64,000 nt of DNA. It comes from Ancistrus triradiatus (taxonomy: Eukaryota; Chordata; Actinopteri; Siluriformes; Loricariidae). The notes under the pieces are model-generated. The model was not told where the DNA came from and ran no database searches. It saw nothing but the letters and a program-made list of their open reading frames with translations. Within the stretch, counting starts at the first letter, position 1, and the number at the start of each line of letters is the position of its first letter. Of this stretch, positions 37,101 through 52,100 are shown one piece after another. Both the position numbers and the translations under genes were made by a program. The DNA lies in the NCBI GenBank assembly GCA_025084515.1, contig JAJAGP010000207.1:62001-126000 (forward strand), read 5' to 3'.

Positions 37101-40100
37101 TTTCACCTTCAAATTCACTACTAATCCTACAGGTTCACATACGTTTGCCAGTCACTAATATGTAATATTGGATCATTTTCCTCAATAAATAAATGACCAA
37201 GTATAATATTTTTGTCTCATTTGTTCAACTGGGTTCTCTTCATCTCCTTTTAGGACTTGTGTGAAAATCTGATTGTTTTTTTAGGTCATATTTAAAAAGG
37301 AAACCTTATCTCTACCGTAATGGCATCCATTACATAATTATTGCCAGTCTTGGTCAAGACATATGGAAAATAACAATATTTTTCCAAAGCAAGGCAACAT
37401 CTGCCAGTAAAATCATAGAGCTGTGCATCCGAATGGGACGAAAATGATCAGGGCATCACAGAGTTGACTGAGAAACAATAGTTAATTCTGCCTGTAATTT
37501 TCTGAGGGGAGGAGGGAGGAAAACGCTGACTAAAATAAAAATCACAGAGTGGCACCTGTAAGAGAGGATATTACCTCAGGATTGCATGTTTGTTTGCTTA
37601 TTTACTAAGTTCTACTTAACATCCCATCGGCATCAGCGGCTATATTCACACCAGACACAAAGTTACATTAACACACTAGTCATGGGCCAATTTAGAATGA
37701 TCAGTTAAACCTACTGCATGTCTTTTGAATATGCTAGGGAACCAGAGCATTCGAAATAAACCGACATGCACATGGGCTGGACATGCAAACTCCACACAGT
37801 CCAAGGTCGGGATCACCGGGGATCTCTGAGCTGTGAGGCGACTGCACTAATCACACACGACACCGTGCGGCCCATCAGAATGCCATATAAATTTAGTCCT
37901 GTCTAGACAGGGCTTTAGTGCTCAGATCATGTGAAGCTTAGTCACCTCGTAGCAAAGGCTGACCTGTGAGAATTGTAAAGCAAGTTATTTATTAACTTAT
38001 TAAAGTCATGTCAGCATGAATGACTGCATCCAGGACAGACGCAAGACTACACTCGCACTTTAGAGAGTAACAGATGTCCTTGGAATGAGGAAACCAGAGT
38101 ACCCGAAGAGAGCCTATGGGGACAAGGGGAGAACATACAAACTCCACACAGGTGGAGTCCAGGGGCAGGATCGAATCAGGGATCTCTGCAGCCGTGAGGT
38201 GACGGTGTGTCACTGTGCCACCCTGGAAATGATGTAACTATGTACTGACATGAACGCAAATGTGAGCCAAGGCCTAGCAAACTGCCACTGGTTTACATCA
38301 CTGACACTTTAGTACCCACCTTGCACAGGTGGTGATATTATTCTCAGCATCAATGACAGCATCTTGGTCCAGGTCCATGCCTGAACTTTCCTCTGCCACA
38401 AGGCCATCAGTCTGGAAACCTTGAAATGTCTGGAAGAAAAGAAGCACGCTTCCTTTTTAAGCATGAGCACAAAATGGACACAAAACTAAGTCTTTGGGTT
38501 TCCTTATATGGATATTAACACCGACAATCAGGGCACAGGACACAGGCTTTGAGGCAAACTGTTGCTAGAGTACTTTAAACACAGGGATTTAGACAAAACA
38601 GAAAGTGCCATGCATGCTCAAGTTCTATCAGTCATAAGAAGGCCCGCTCTGTGTGTGGATTACTGTGCTGAGACGCTGCTGTCTTTACTAATGAACAGTG
38701 GATTTGACAGAATAACCCATTGGCAGATGTGTACAATTAGTGGCTTTGTGTAAAAAATGTTTTGAATCATGTATAATTTCCACTTCACAATTGTATACCA
38801 CTTTGTGTTGGTCTTTCACATTAAATTCCAATAAAATAGATTTATGTTTGTGGTTGTAATGTGACAAAATATAGAAAAGTTCAAGGGGTATGAATACTTT
38901 TGCAAGCCAATGTAAGCATTCCTTTAATTATTTATTAACATTTTGTCAGCACCATGGTTATATCCAATACAGAAGCAAGGTTACAACTGATGTAGACATA
39001 GGGAGAACATGCAAACTCCACATAGAGCCCAGGGTAAGGATTGAACCAGGGCTCTCTAGAGCTGTCAAACGACAGCGCTTTCCACTTGCACCACTGGGCC
39101 GCCCTTCTGGGAACAATATTCCGTGTGTTTACTGGACAAACTGGCTCTTGTGTGAAGGTCAGAATGTGGAACAACAGCTTGGCTATATAAACTTCTGAAC
39201 AAACTGCTCTGTAGCGAACAACCTGTACTGGTGAGTGGGATGACTGTGCGACAATGTTTCATATCTGGAGCTGTTTAAGTGACCTGGCATTTTGTATCCT
39301 GTGGAAGTCGGCACACAGAGTTTCAGACAAGTTATTTCATTCTGGATGAGCTCAGAATGCTTGTGTAAGCTGCCCATCTGCTGGAGTCATTTCCCCGTGT
39401 TTGAGTACAGTTGTACCTCGGATCTTGTCAGGAATTCGTTCCAGAAGGTTTGCTGAGAACCGAAAACTACAAGTACTGAGCAAATTTGTCCCATAAGGAA
39501 TAATGTAAATTGAAGTAATCCGTTCCAGACTCTCAGAAAATCCACATTGTATAAGACATGATATGCATTAATGGAGCTGTATTGTACATTTACATTTACA
39601 GCATTTAGCAGACACCCTTATCCAGAGTGACTTACAATTGATACGGTCTTACAATCCAAGCAATTGTGGGTTAAGGGCTTTGCTCAAGGACCCAACAGTG
39701 GCAGCTTGGCAGAGGTTGGATTTGAACCCTGGACTTTCTGGTCCATAGTCCAGTACCTTACCCACTAGACTACCACAGTCCCACCTTGTACAGGTGCTCC
39801 CCGAGTTATGAAGGGGATATGTTCCGACAAATCCATCATAACTTATATGTATAAGTTACATGAGGAGTTTAACAAGTGTTTGGTAGAGCGGTCTATATTG
39901 TACCATGGCAGTATCATAAAGATAAATAAGTTTAAAACACTTAAATTAACTTACAATTGGCCAAAATCATTAACACAACGTTTATTTTATAATAAGGTGT
40001 TGAAACTCTCATGTAATTTAGTGGGTAATGGACTGAAAGTGACTAGTAAAAGCAAAACACTTATTCTATTGGTGATCTCGAAGCTAAATCTAACTGCAGC

Positions 40101-43100
40101 CTGTGTTCTGGAGGATTCAGTTTCTTTGCTCTTATAAGTAACCTTTTTAGGACCCATGGGGACTTTTTTGCACTAAGTTTGTTTATTGATTTATTTAACG
40201 TCGCATGTTCAGCGACTCAGACAAGCTCACATCTACGCACAAGGTTCCTCAAGACAAGTCACATGTATATACACTCAAGTCAATGGCAGTTTAGTGTAGT
40301 CAATTAACCTAACATGCATGTCTTTGGACTGTGGGAGGAAACTGGAGTACCCGGAGTAAACACACGCAGACACGGGGAGGACATGCAGACTCCACACAGA
40401 AAGGACCCAGGCTGCTCCACCCTGGGATTGAACCCAAGACCTTCTTGCTGCAAGGCGGCAATGCTACCCACCGAGCCACTGTGCCTCCCCTTATGCAATA
40501 AGAATACTGTAGTGTAGATATTCACTGAGCAAGGGATATTGTGAATCTGAATCACAAAGCAAGTTTCGTCTGAAACTAGTCAGCTAGCGGCTCGACTCAT
40601 ACAAACTTGAGTAAGTGTGCCGAGTACAGAACAAACGACAAGAACCGAGACAAATTTTTCGAGTCGACGAGTTCCGAGGTGGTCGAGAACAGTTTTTCTA
40701 GATCCTGCACACTGACATGATGTAAAGTGTGTGCTTCTTTAAAAGGCTGCAGAAAGCATTATAGATGTCTTTAAGACAGAACACCAAGATGCATGTTCAT
40801 ACACAAACATCTGACAAACCTCATAATCGTGTGCATTCTCCTCTGTGTCTGCAGCAGTGGATGATCCGGCTTCAGTCTGCTCTTTTCCTCCATCAGCTTC
40901 TGCAATCTTCTCACTGGCACACACACTGTGAAGGTACACATGCTAGAACATCAACCCAGACATGAGATAAGCACCTGCCAAACTAAACAGGATGCACCTA
41001 TAATTCCTGTAACACTATCGAGTGCTAGTACAGACAGTAACGAGTGAACATGTCAACATGTGTTTAAAGGATGTACACACTCACCCCAAGCCAGGTTGGC
41101 AGGATGAACCTTGGTTTTCATAGTTGCTGAGATCCTGCTCTATGGAGTTCTGTAGCTCAAAAAAGTGTTGCTCCACTGCAGCACGGAAGGTTCTCTGGAG
41201 GAAACTGCAGATACATACAGTCAGTTACTACATACTTCAGACTACAAACCCCACACACGACATGGGTACAGATTTAACATTACAACCCTTCACTTAAACC
41301 CTATTAAAAATATGTGAGATCAGCTGAAGAGCAAATGAGAAGACCCAAGGCTCTCGGTGATATAGAAAGACGCATTTTCTCAATTCTCCAATCTCATTAA
41401 AAATGATAAGATATGGGTAAGACGAATAAGAGTGGGTCCATGTTTAGGACTTCAGTATTACACTACTGCCATGTTCAGTGAATATCTGACTACTAAGTAA
41501 TGACTTTACATCAAAAACAAACAAAAAATTCACATCCAGTGCTGTTGTCATCGACTCAAGGCAACCATTTCTGGATAGCCATAAAACCTTGGATGGTATT
41601 CCTTCCTGGTAATGCAGTTAATATTGTTTTCACTGCAACGTGGCCTTGTGCCAAAAACACAGACCCAGTATGAGCTGCTGCTCAGTATGAATTTCAATTT
41701 GTAACATTCGCCACTTTCACATTGGAAACCCAGATGAGGATTTGATCTCTGGTCGTCAGCAAACACTGTTTCAAGTCACAGGAGCTGGGGTCTTCAAGGC
41801 ATCATCGATTCATGGAGACTATGGATTGTTGCCCTTTAACGATCCATAGTGTGCTGCCAGTTTGCTAAGGCTTTCTTCCACACAGTCAGTGTTTGTGTTG
41901 TTGCAATTGCCACCACTGTTGCCACTGACAACAACACTGACTCGCAATGTTTCCCAGTGTGAGGTTCTGGTCTCATGATATAGCCTCGAACATTGCAAGC
42001 CAAGCCTGAGATTCTGACCAAGGTTCTCAGGACTTGCTGTTCTGAGCAATGTAGCTGTTACCACTGAGCCCTAGGAGCTCACATTAATCTGTGTGGGTGA
42101 ATAGAAATTCTATATAAAAGTTCATTTTCACAATTTAGGCCAATACACTCTGTAGCACAAGTTTGAAACTGCATGACCCACTTAGAGTGACAGCTGAGTG
42201 TAATAAGGTTAGACAAAATTACCAGGAGAAAGCAGTCCTCTGTATGGGTGTGAGCTGCCTTGTAGTCGAATAATAACCCCTTCTCCTAAGGACCTTATTC
42301 CTTTGACAGCTATAATGAGGGTACTGGGAGCTTGGATACACTTTCAAGAGTTCATAGCCAAGTCTCTGGAGTTTACACTGCCATGCTGGGCACTGGTCTT
42401 CACAGCTGTGGTGTATGTGACCTGGTGCGTCAGGTATGATCCCTTGTGGAATATGAAAAGACTCTGCTGATCTCCAGCATTCACAACTGGGCAACAGGCA
42501 GCTGATGGGTCATTTTGCCACTGTATGCCAAATACACCATGTCGTTACTCGCATGTCATAAGAGGCTTCACATATCTGTGTTAGTGTGGATACTAATGAG
42601 ACATCGATTGCAATTTTATTGGTCGATTCAGATTGCCGATTTTTACATATGCCCGGCCGATTCCGATTTTGGAATCGGAAGATTAGATTGTCTTTTTATC
42701 TAAGAGTTATAAATTACAGCATACATTTCTGTTCAACTTTTAAACTCACCCTGCCATTTCTGGCACAGACCCCAACCAGTATAAGAAGGGTTAAAACTTG
42801 CCGTGACTGAAAACTCCGGTAACAAACCAAACCTACAGACTGACATGCGTACAGCTTTGGAATGGATAATATTTCAAAAAATATATAAACGTGGATTTTT
42901 TCAGTTACAAGCTGCAATCATAATGGTATAATTCAAATTGACCAAAAATATCTACACAGCCATTGTTATATTTTGTTGCCCACAGAAAAACAAGTAAGCT
43001 TATCACTATCAGCATAGCAGTAGCAGTCACTCAGTCATATTATGTTGATCCCTATTCAGTTCTCCACCACAATACAGGTATGCATCGTTTAACGTCCATC

Positions 43101-46100
43101 TAACCAAGTTTGTTCACTTTAACTTCCCAGGTCTTAAGAATTATAAAAGGAAATAATGTCTTATGTAAATCTAATTCACGTCTGAATGACAGAAACCTAC
43201 TTCAAGCGAATCGCAGTCTAGAAGGCCGAAAACAACAGTAACGTTCCTTTCGTTCTCGTTATCTAATTTCTGTTATCTGTTTCAAATTTTATAAAATGTA
43301 CAAAAATAATTACTCTATTATACAGTACTGTACTAAATATTCTCATTGTTTTTTTAATTCATATTTTTTGCACTAAACTACCACGTGACTATGGTAATAT
43401 CTGGTCAATGTCCTGTTCCACAGAACATAATGTGGATGGCACATACCTGTACATCAATGTTCATAGACTGTTTATGCTTGGCATTTGGCTAATACGCTTC
43501 AGGACCATAAAACATTAACAGAACATCTGGAAGTGCAAGGCTTCCCGGATGCACTGCTGCATTGACGTCACTTCTGTTCTCACATCACAACAACAGACCA
43601 AGCATAACCGGGAATCTCTCAATCTCATGTGTTTAGCTTCACTATGACTTCTTCACACAGATATTTATGGCATCTACAGTACTTGCATTTCGTCTACGCC
43701 ACCCAAGGAGGCTAGGTCCCTTTTTGAATCTTGGTCCTCCCAAGGTTTCTTCCTCATATCTGGTAGGACATTTTTCCTTGCCATTGTCACCCTAGGCTTG
43801 CTCAATTTGGGACTGACCGTAGATATTAGAAGATAATCTAAAACTGCTTTGAGACAATGCTCCATTGTAAAAAGTGCTCTATAAATAAAATTGACTTGCC
43901 ATTTGGTTACCATTACCATGAACATTATTCAGTGAACATAATTTGTAGAAAAATTTGGTTAGAAATATGCAGGCTCACTGACTGCTCTTTGCCTTGCATT
44001 ACCTTTACTGTTGAAGTAAATCAACAAGCTTGCTCCAGTAACACATTCACATGACTAATGGCTGCAGGACAGAAAATGCGGATGCTTGTGTACTTACTCT
44101 GCAGATGTTGGCAGAATGCTGATGGATGTGATGTGAGAACTGAAAAAGAAGAAAAGTAGAGCAACATTAGGACACCAGGCTGCTTTTGTGTGCATGGACA
44201 GGTCAAGAAAGACAATGAGCTTAGATAACATTTGCTTTCTGTTACATTGCTATAAATAATAATTTAGGGAAGCTGGTGATGCTGGCATGAGCATTTTAAT
44301 GCATGTTCATTGTTCTGTGCAGTCAAAGGGAACAATTCCATGTACATGTCTGGTTAGAAGACAGCGATATTAGAACTAAAATGGTGGAAGTGAGAACAAT
44401 GATTCTTTTTTAAATGTATGCTTGTAATGTATGTTTATCAGTGTTATTCTCATTGTATGAGACAATGTACTGCAGTCAACAGCTTGTATTTGAGATTAAA
44501 CCCAACATTGGGTAGCCAAGCACAATGCTCCTCATGACAGTGAACCAGAACTTTGTGTTTTGTTGTTGTTTTTTTTACTATTATGCTCTACCAACAGCTG
44601 CCACCAGAGGCAGGATGTGCAAATACTTGTCAATGTCCTTCCTTGTTTAAAATAAGATGTGAGAGAGAACAGCTCAGGAAGTGTGGGGGTGGGAGCTACT
44701 TCATCCTATAAACACACTAGCATGGGAGGAATGCTGCTTACATAACTGCAGATGCTGCCAACATCCAGATCAAAGTTCTTACTTGGAACGAAATATGGTA
44801 TCGCAGACCTAACAGGTGGTCCTCATGTAAATGTAAGTGCAAGGTAACACGGAACAGTCACAAAAATAAACCTCTATGTACAGACAGAGGAGCAGTGCAT
44901 ATTGCAGGTTGGTTAAAGTAGCTTTTAAGGGCTGGGGTGCAGTCTGGTCCAGTGGCAGCATTTCACTGAACTGTGCTTAGGGGCTACTCACAGAGATGAA
45001 CGTTAAGACAGAAGCTATGGAAAAAGTTACACATCATAAACTAAAATAATTCAGACATCACAATGCTGTTCAAATATCAAGCAATCACTTTGTATCCATG
45101 TCTAACTACATAACACTATTCCCCTTATCCTTGGGATACCTCACATGGATACCTGAAACCATGTCTAATACCAAACCCTATCTATAACATGCATCTTTGA
45201 TCTGAACAGATACTACGTGACTAACTGCAGGTAGTGAGTACAACACAGATCCTCTGGATAAAGACATTATTCAAATCACAAACAGGACTTCTCAACTTCC
45301 CTAAACACGAGTACAGTAGATGTGTGGGATACGTATAGTCTACGATAATACCTTAATTGTTGTTTTGACAATGTGCGAGCTGACAACGAGCATGTCTCTC
45401 ACTTTGCAAAAATCAATCAAAAACAAACCATAAGAGTTCACTATTCGCTGCTTCATGTACCCAGTTAAAGTGCATGCAGCGTGCACAAACCAAGCCACCA
45501 TCCTAAATAAAAACTGAAGTTAAAAATGAGTGGACAAACTGCGCCAGGAGACAAAATACAGACATCACCAGCCTTGCAGTCTATGTGGTTAGATTTCATT
45601 GCTAGGAGTGGCTCGTCCTCGCTCGCATGAAGGTTGTTTGGCTTTGAAAAGACGGACGTTGTTCAAAAGACGGCAACATGCCAACTAGGTTGGAAATCGG
45701 TTGCCGTTAGAGTCAGCTTGACAAGGAACTTATTTCACCATCTGCTATCTAACCACCGTCCAGAATATGTGACAAGCTTCGTTGTTCAAATGCACTGTTA
45801 AGGACAGGTATAATGTCCTGCTTGTCCATAAATCTGTTGTTCGGGCAAAATGTGAAACGTTCTGCAGTTCATGCGCTGCAGTTTTAAGTACAGGCACTTC
45901 CACTTTACGATGGGAATGCGATAATACACATAAATACACATTCAACAGAAACCGTACTCTAATTTTCCCAGGCAAGTGATATGCAGTACAACACTTTCAT
46001 GTACTCTGATGAGGAAGTTGGCAGTGCATGACATAGGGAGTCACACGGTGGCATTGATGGGTTCTGGGAAATATAACTAGGAAACAACTGTCAAAAACTG

Positions 46101-49100
46101 AAGACCAACATTCAATAATAGATCCACAAAGATGGATATACTTGAAGTGTGTGCACAAAGAAAATTTTTTAAAGGCATTTTTTCCCCCCCACTTACCCTG
46201 GTTATGAGACTGTGGTAGCCTAGCGGTTAAGGTACTGGATCAGGTCAAGGGTTCAAATCCCACCTCTGCCAAGCTGCCACTGTTGGGTCCTTGAGCAAGA
46301 CCCTTAACCTACAATTGCTTGGATTGTAAGATTGTACCAATTGTAAGTCGCTCTGGATAAGGGCGTCTGCTAAATGCTGTAAATGTAAAATGTAAATAGT
46401 CATGGTCGTAGAGGGTTTTGAAGCCACACAGCAAACAAACAAACAAACGTGCCCAGTTCTGGGCACCAGTCTATCACGGTACTGGAATGCACCGCCAGGA
46501 CTCAGTGTAGGCTAGCAAATTGCCGACGCGCCATCGGCGTGCCCCCACTTTATTGACAAGATTTGATTGTTTGTTTAATTAATATCACATCAGCATCAAT
46601 GGCTATACCCATGACAGGAACAAGGTTACATCAACACCAGTCAGACACAATTTAGAGTCACCAGTTAACCTAATGCATGTCTTTTGAATGTTGTAGGAAA
46701 CCAGAGCACCCAGAGTAAACCCACACTGACACCGATGAGTACATGCAAACTTCACACAGTCGTAATCAGAGGTCGTATCGAACCGGGGATTTCTATAACT
46801 GTGAGGTGACCACGCTAACCATATGCACCACCTTGTCGGCCCTTTTACAGACGAGGTAAAATGTAAGACTGGGATACTGACTGATACTTCTATGCTACAG
46901 AGAGCTGCTGCAAATCTGTTGTAAAAACAGAGTTTAAAGTGGATCAGCAACAATATACTTTCTACAACACATTAACAGCTCACACATTCACAGCCACTCT
47001 AAATACAGTGGGGCAAAAAAGTATTTAGTCAGCCACTGATTATGCAAATTCTCCTACTTAGAAAGATGAGAGGTCTGTAATTTCCATCATAGGTACATCA
47101 ACTATGAGAGACAAAATAAGAAAAAAATCCAGGAAATCACATTGTAGGATTTAAAAAAAATTTCATTGTAAATCACGGTGGAAAATAAGTATTTGGTCAC
47201 CCATAAACAAGCAAGAATTCTGGCTCTCACAGACCTGTAACTTCTTCTTTAAGAAGCTCTTCTGTCCTGCACTCGTTACCTGTATTAATGGCACCTGTTT
47301 GGCCTCGTTATCTGTATAAAAGACACCTGTCCACAGCCTCAAACAGTCAGACTCCAAACTCAACCATGGCCAAGACCAAAGAGCTGTCGAACGACACCAG
47401 GAAGACAATTGTAGACTTGCACCAGGCTGGGAAGAGTGAATCTACAATAGAGAAGCAGGTTGATGTGCATAAATCAACTGTGGGAGCAACTGTATGAAAA
47501 TGGAAGACATGCAAGACTATTGATTATCTCCCTCGATCTGGGGCTCCACGCAAGATCTCATCCCATGGGGTCAAAATGATCACGAAAACGGTGAGCAAAA
47601 ACCCCAGAACTACACGGAGGGACCTGATGAATGACCTGCAGAGAGCTGGGACCAAAGTAACAAAGGCTACCATCAGTAACACTACGACAAGAGGGACACA
47701 GATCCTGCAGTGCCAGACGTGCCCCCCTGCTTAGACCAGTACATGTCCAGGCTTGTCTGAAGTTTGCCAGAGCATATATGGATGATGCAGAAGAGGATTG
47801 AGAGAATATCATGTGGTCAGATGAAACTAAAATAGAACTATTTGATAAAAACTCAACTCGTCGTGTTTAGAAGATGAATGTAGAAGAACCCTGTATCTGG
47901 TATTTTGGCCCATCCCTCCATGCAGATCTCCTCTAGAGCAGTGACACTAGAGGAGATCTGCATGGAGGAATGGGCCAAAATACCAGCTACAGTGTGTGCA
48001 AACCTGGTGAAGACATACAGGAAACATTTGACCTCTGTCATTGACAACAAAGGTTATGTTACAAAGTATTGAACGTTTGTTATTGGCCAAATACTTATTT
48101 TCCTCCATAATTTACAATTCAATTCTTTAAAAATCCTACAATGTTATTTTTTTCCCCTCATTTAGTCGCTCATAGTTGAAGTGACCTATGATGAAATTAC
48201 AGACCTCTCTCATCTTTCTAAGTAGAAGAACTTGCACAATCAGTGGCTGACTAAATACTGTTTTGCCCCACTGCACATAAACCAGGCTTGATGCAGAAGC
48301 CAGTCATGATTCAGCAGCTTTACAGTTCCTGAATCATGAACAGTTCCTACTTCTGACTTGCATACACAAAAGCAGGACTTTCCTTAGAAGCTAGGCTAGC
48401 GCTTGATCCCAATCTCACTTGAAACCCTTGACCGAGCAAAAGAAATATTAACAAGGTTTGTTCTTGAGTTCCAGATTGATGGAGCTATAAATCTCATACT
48501 CCAGAGAGCAGAGCTCTAAACGAACTGCTCTCTTTCCATTTTCACAGCCCTTCATAAGTAATCCGGACCCATTATATAAACTAGGCTCTCCCTAGAGATT
48601 CCCTTTCTCTTTTATCCCTCTCCTTCTCTCACCTGTGCAGCAGGACTTCACAAGCCATGGTTTCGTGCTTGGGTAAGCCGTTTTTGTAGCACTTTCTGTA
48701 GGGGCGTCTGGTTATCCGGACTGGGCGCTCTGAGGAGCTAAAGTCTGTATAAGCAAGTCAAACAGCAAGCATATGCTGCCCATGCTCATGATGTGGCGTC
48801 CAGTCTGCGCTGCGTGAGTGGAGCTCAGCACTCTCCTGGAAAGTGCTGCAGTAAACAAGCTGGACCCTTCACTCAAATACAGGACCGTGTGACGCAGTGC
48901 TACCGACAGCCCTCTGCACCAATGGCAGCATCCTAAAGGAGGCCCTTTTTAAATCCTCGTCCAGTCAAATCTCTTTCACACACACAGAACACACCCACAC
49001 TGCAGAGCTCAAACAAACAGGCCAGCACCTGTCACTGTCCTTTTTACATAAGCTGCACCGCACATCTTTTAACCCCTTATTGAAACTTTAAGGGTTAACT

Positions 49101-52100
49101 GCACCTCTCTTTAAACAAATTTTATGTAGAAGCAAACACATACACAGCTGAAGGAGAGTCATCGCACTTGCTAGAGTGAAATGTCAAATCTTAAAATATG
49201 TACATATAAAATGGGAAGGGGTCAAAAGTCTGAGACCACTAGTGAAAATGCTTGTGTGGATCTTTCTGTATGAGAACTTGTACTGCAGCAGAATAAAGCA
49301 CACCCAAACACACCTCAAATCTACAATTCCAATTTACTTCAAGTCCAAAGAGGATAAAGTGCTGACTATCATGGACATTTTTTTCCAGTCACCTGACCTA
49401 AACCCCAAGCACCTACTTATTTCTACTGGGAAGCAGAGATGCACTGGTCGATCGGCAGTTTTCAGCATGATCGGCCATAACCAGTGATCGGCCGATCAGT
49501 CTCCTATGACCGATTCAGTGCTGATCACATTTAACTTCAGCCACACATGAACAGCACAGTGCTTTTACTAACAAATCAGAATTTAGATGTGTGTACAGAG
49601 CTCTAAACTCTGCTCAGCCACTCCCAGTGCCTTTATTATAAGACCGGATGCATGTTGATGATGAGGAAGTGTTAGGTTTGGTTGTGTTTTGAGTGCTACT
49701 TTGTCAACTCAATAGTCTCTCTCTATATAGCACATTACTAATGAGGGGGTAGGGATACTAATGAGGGAGCAGGGAATTATTGCAGACACAGCCATGTCTT
49801 CAGCATGGGAGCTCTTCCCTTCGCTGTTTGCAATACTCAATGCAAAAATAAGCCATGGAGGACCAACTCAGAAAGAGTTTGGAACAACAAATTTACTCAA
49901 TGTTTAAAACAGCTCCCCACTGAATATGTGGAATTTGACAACACTAACAAAGGCAAAGAGGTTAAAGCTAAAACTAGCGACAGCAAGAAGCCAGGCACAA
50001 GCCAGCAGCTTCTGCCTTTTTTCTTCAGAAATGGGGAAGTTTCCATTAATAGAAAGTTAAACAAAAATGTTTCTGTATGCTCTAATTTATAATTCTTCAA
50101 CAGACAGAAAACCGTAATCGGCCACAATCAGAACTGGCCACAATTGATTTGAATTATTACACTTTAACACTACTTTAAACTGCAATGAATACAAAAATAA
50201 TATAATATAGCACAGGGGTAAGGTATCCTTGCCAATTACACTGAAATTGACCAGCAGACTTAAAACACTCTTTCCGTATAAGGTGGTGTCTACACAGTAC
50301 AGTCAAGAATGATGACTCATTCAGTTTCTTGTTTTGATTACACAACACATTCTCAAGTGGCCAAACAGAGATCTGTTGACCACACTCCTTTCTAAGAAAA
50401 GTAAGCAGGGAGGAGATCAGTGGACACCTCTCTTTGGAGAAGTTATGTGAATCCACAAAAGCATCAGCACACCTGTTTATGCACCAACATGCTCAACGAC
50501 AAGAGCTTAAGAAGTCTTTTGGTGCCGATAATGGCGGTGATCTTTGTCATAACAATTCAGCTCTGTAACCGCACAGGTTAAATCCTGAGGAGCTGTGGTG
50601 GTGACAGAAGAAATAGCGTGACCTTTCTAGCACCCATGTACTGCTACACCAACAAAATCAGCTGTCCCACATTCCAGTGACGAGCCGTCGGCAACAGTGT
50701 AGCTCAGAAACATCCAACTAGATCCACGTGTTTATTTCAGGGACAGATGCAAAATACTTTCCATAACTGAATGACGGGGTATCTGGCAGGGCCTAAATTT
50801 AGCTTTGAAGTGTGTCAGTCTATCTGACTTTCCTGCTGTACAAACTGAGAATGCCGTAGGACAGGAACACAACTCAGGGCCGTTCTGTCACTCTTTAGCA
50901 GAAGTATGACAGTCCACCAGTGCTTTTTTTTCTAAAAATGCATATACAGTGGTTCCTCGGTTCTTGGCCACCTCGGGAACCCTTCAAATTCAGTTCTCGG
51001 TGCATTTTGACTAGAAAAATTTGTCTTGGTACTCTGTACTTGGTGAACTTGCTTAAATTTGAATTTCCCACTGGGGAAAGTGTTTCGCTTTTACTTTTCA
51101 CTTTCAATCCATTACTCACTAAATTACATGAGATTTTAACCCCTTATATTAAAATAGGCTTTGTATTAATTTAAGTGTTTTAAACATTGACTTACTTATT
51201 ATTTATCATAGGCTTCACCATGATACACTGCTCTACACTTGTTAAACTCTTCAGTTCATGCTACATTTAACTTGTGATGGATTTGTCACAACATATCCCC
51301 TTCTATGGTAGCCTAGCGGTTAAGGTACTGGGCTCTGGACCAGAAGGTCCAGGGTTCCAATCCCACCTCTGCCAAGCTACCACTGTTGGGTCCTTGAGCA
51401 AGACCCTTAACCCACAATAGCTCGAATTGTAAGACCGTACCAATTGTAAGTCGCTCTGGATAAGGGCGTCTGTTAAATGCTGTAAATGTACAATACAACT
51501 CCATCAATGCATATCATGCCTTATATACAGTGTGGATTTTCTGGGGTCTAGGAACGGATTACTTCAATCTACATTATTCCTTGTGGGAAACATTTGCACA
51601 ATATTCGTCATTTTCGGTTCTCGAAAAGCCTTCTAGAACGAATTAATGATGAAAACCACTGTAATTTAAATAGGCAATAAAATTGTCCACTTTTCATTTT
51701 TCAGTCCAAAAGACAAAAAATACAGAATCGTTTTAAAATATAGGTTCACATCAGATTGGGTCAGAGAGCAGAGATTAATGCAGGTAGTGAACAAACTGTG
51801 CTTAGGGAACAAAGGTTTGAACCTGACACACTCCGAAAGCACTTGTAAGGCGTTTAAATAGGATCTTTAATGGAAAGCACAAGGATGGCCAAAACACAAG
51901 CAGAGGAAGGCAATCATGAGTCTATTGTCTATATCACTGACTTTGCAAAAAAAAGTCAGAAACACGCCTGAAGAGTTCATGTTTTCACTGCATCACGTAC
52001 TACCTGCAGGATAAGCTACTCTGTATGCAGCCTGCTAGTACAAGCACTACAAATCAAGCAGGCTTTCTACCTAGAAGCATGACTGAAGTTAAAAATGATT

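Larger units (their letters stand above)
39408..40694. mobile_element. Tigger-like MITE with two nested repeats
   Basis: Starts CAGTTGTACCTCGGATCTTG after TA and follows 27815-28588 block by block. A SINE is inserted at 39589-39785 and an abundant repeat at about 40180-40490. The right terminus is decayed. Confidence 0.75.
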
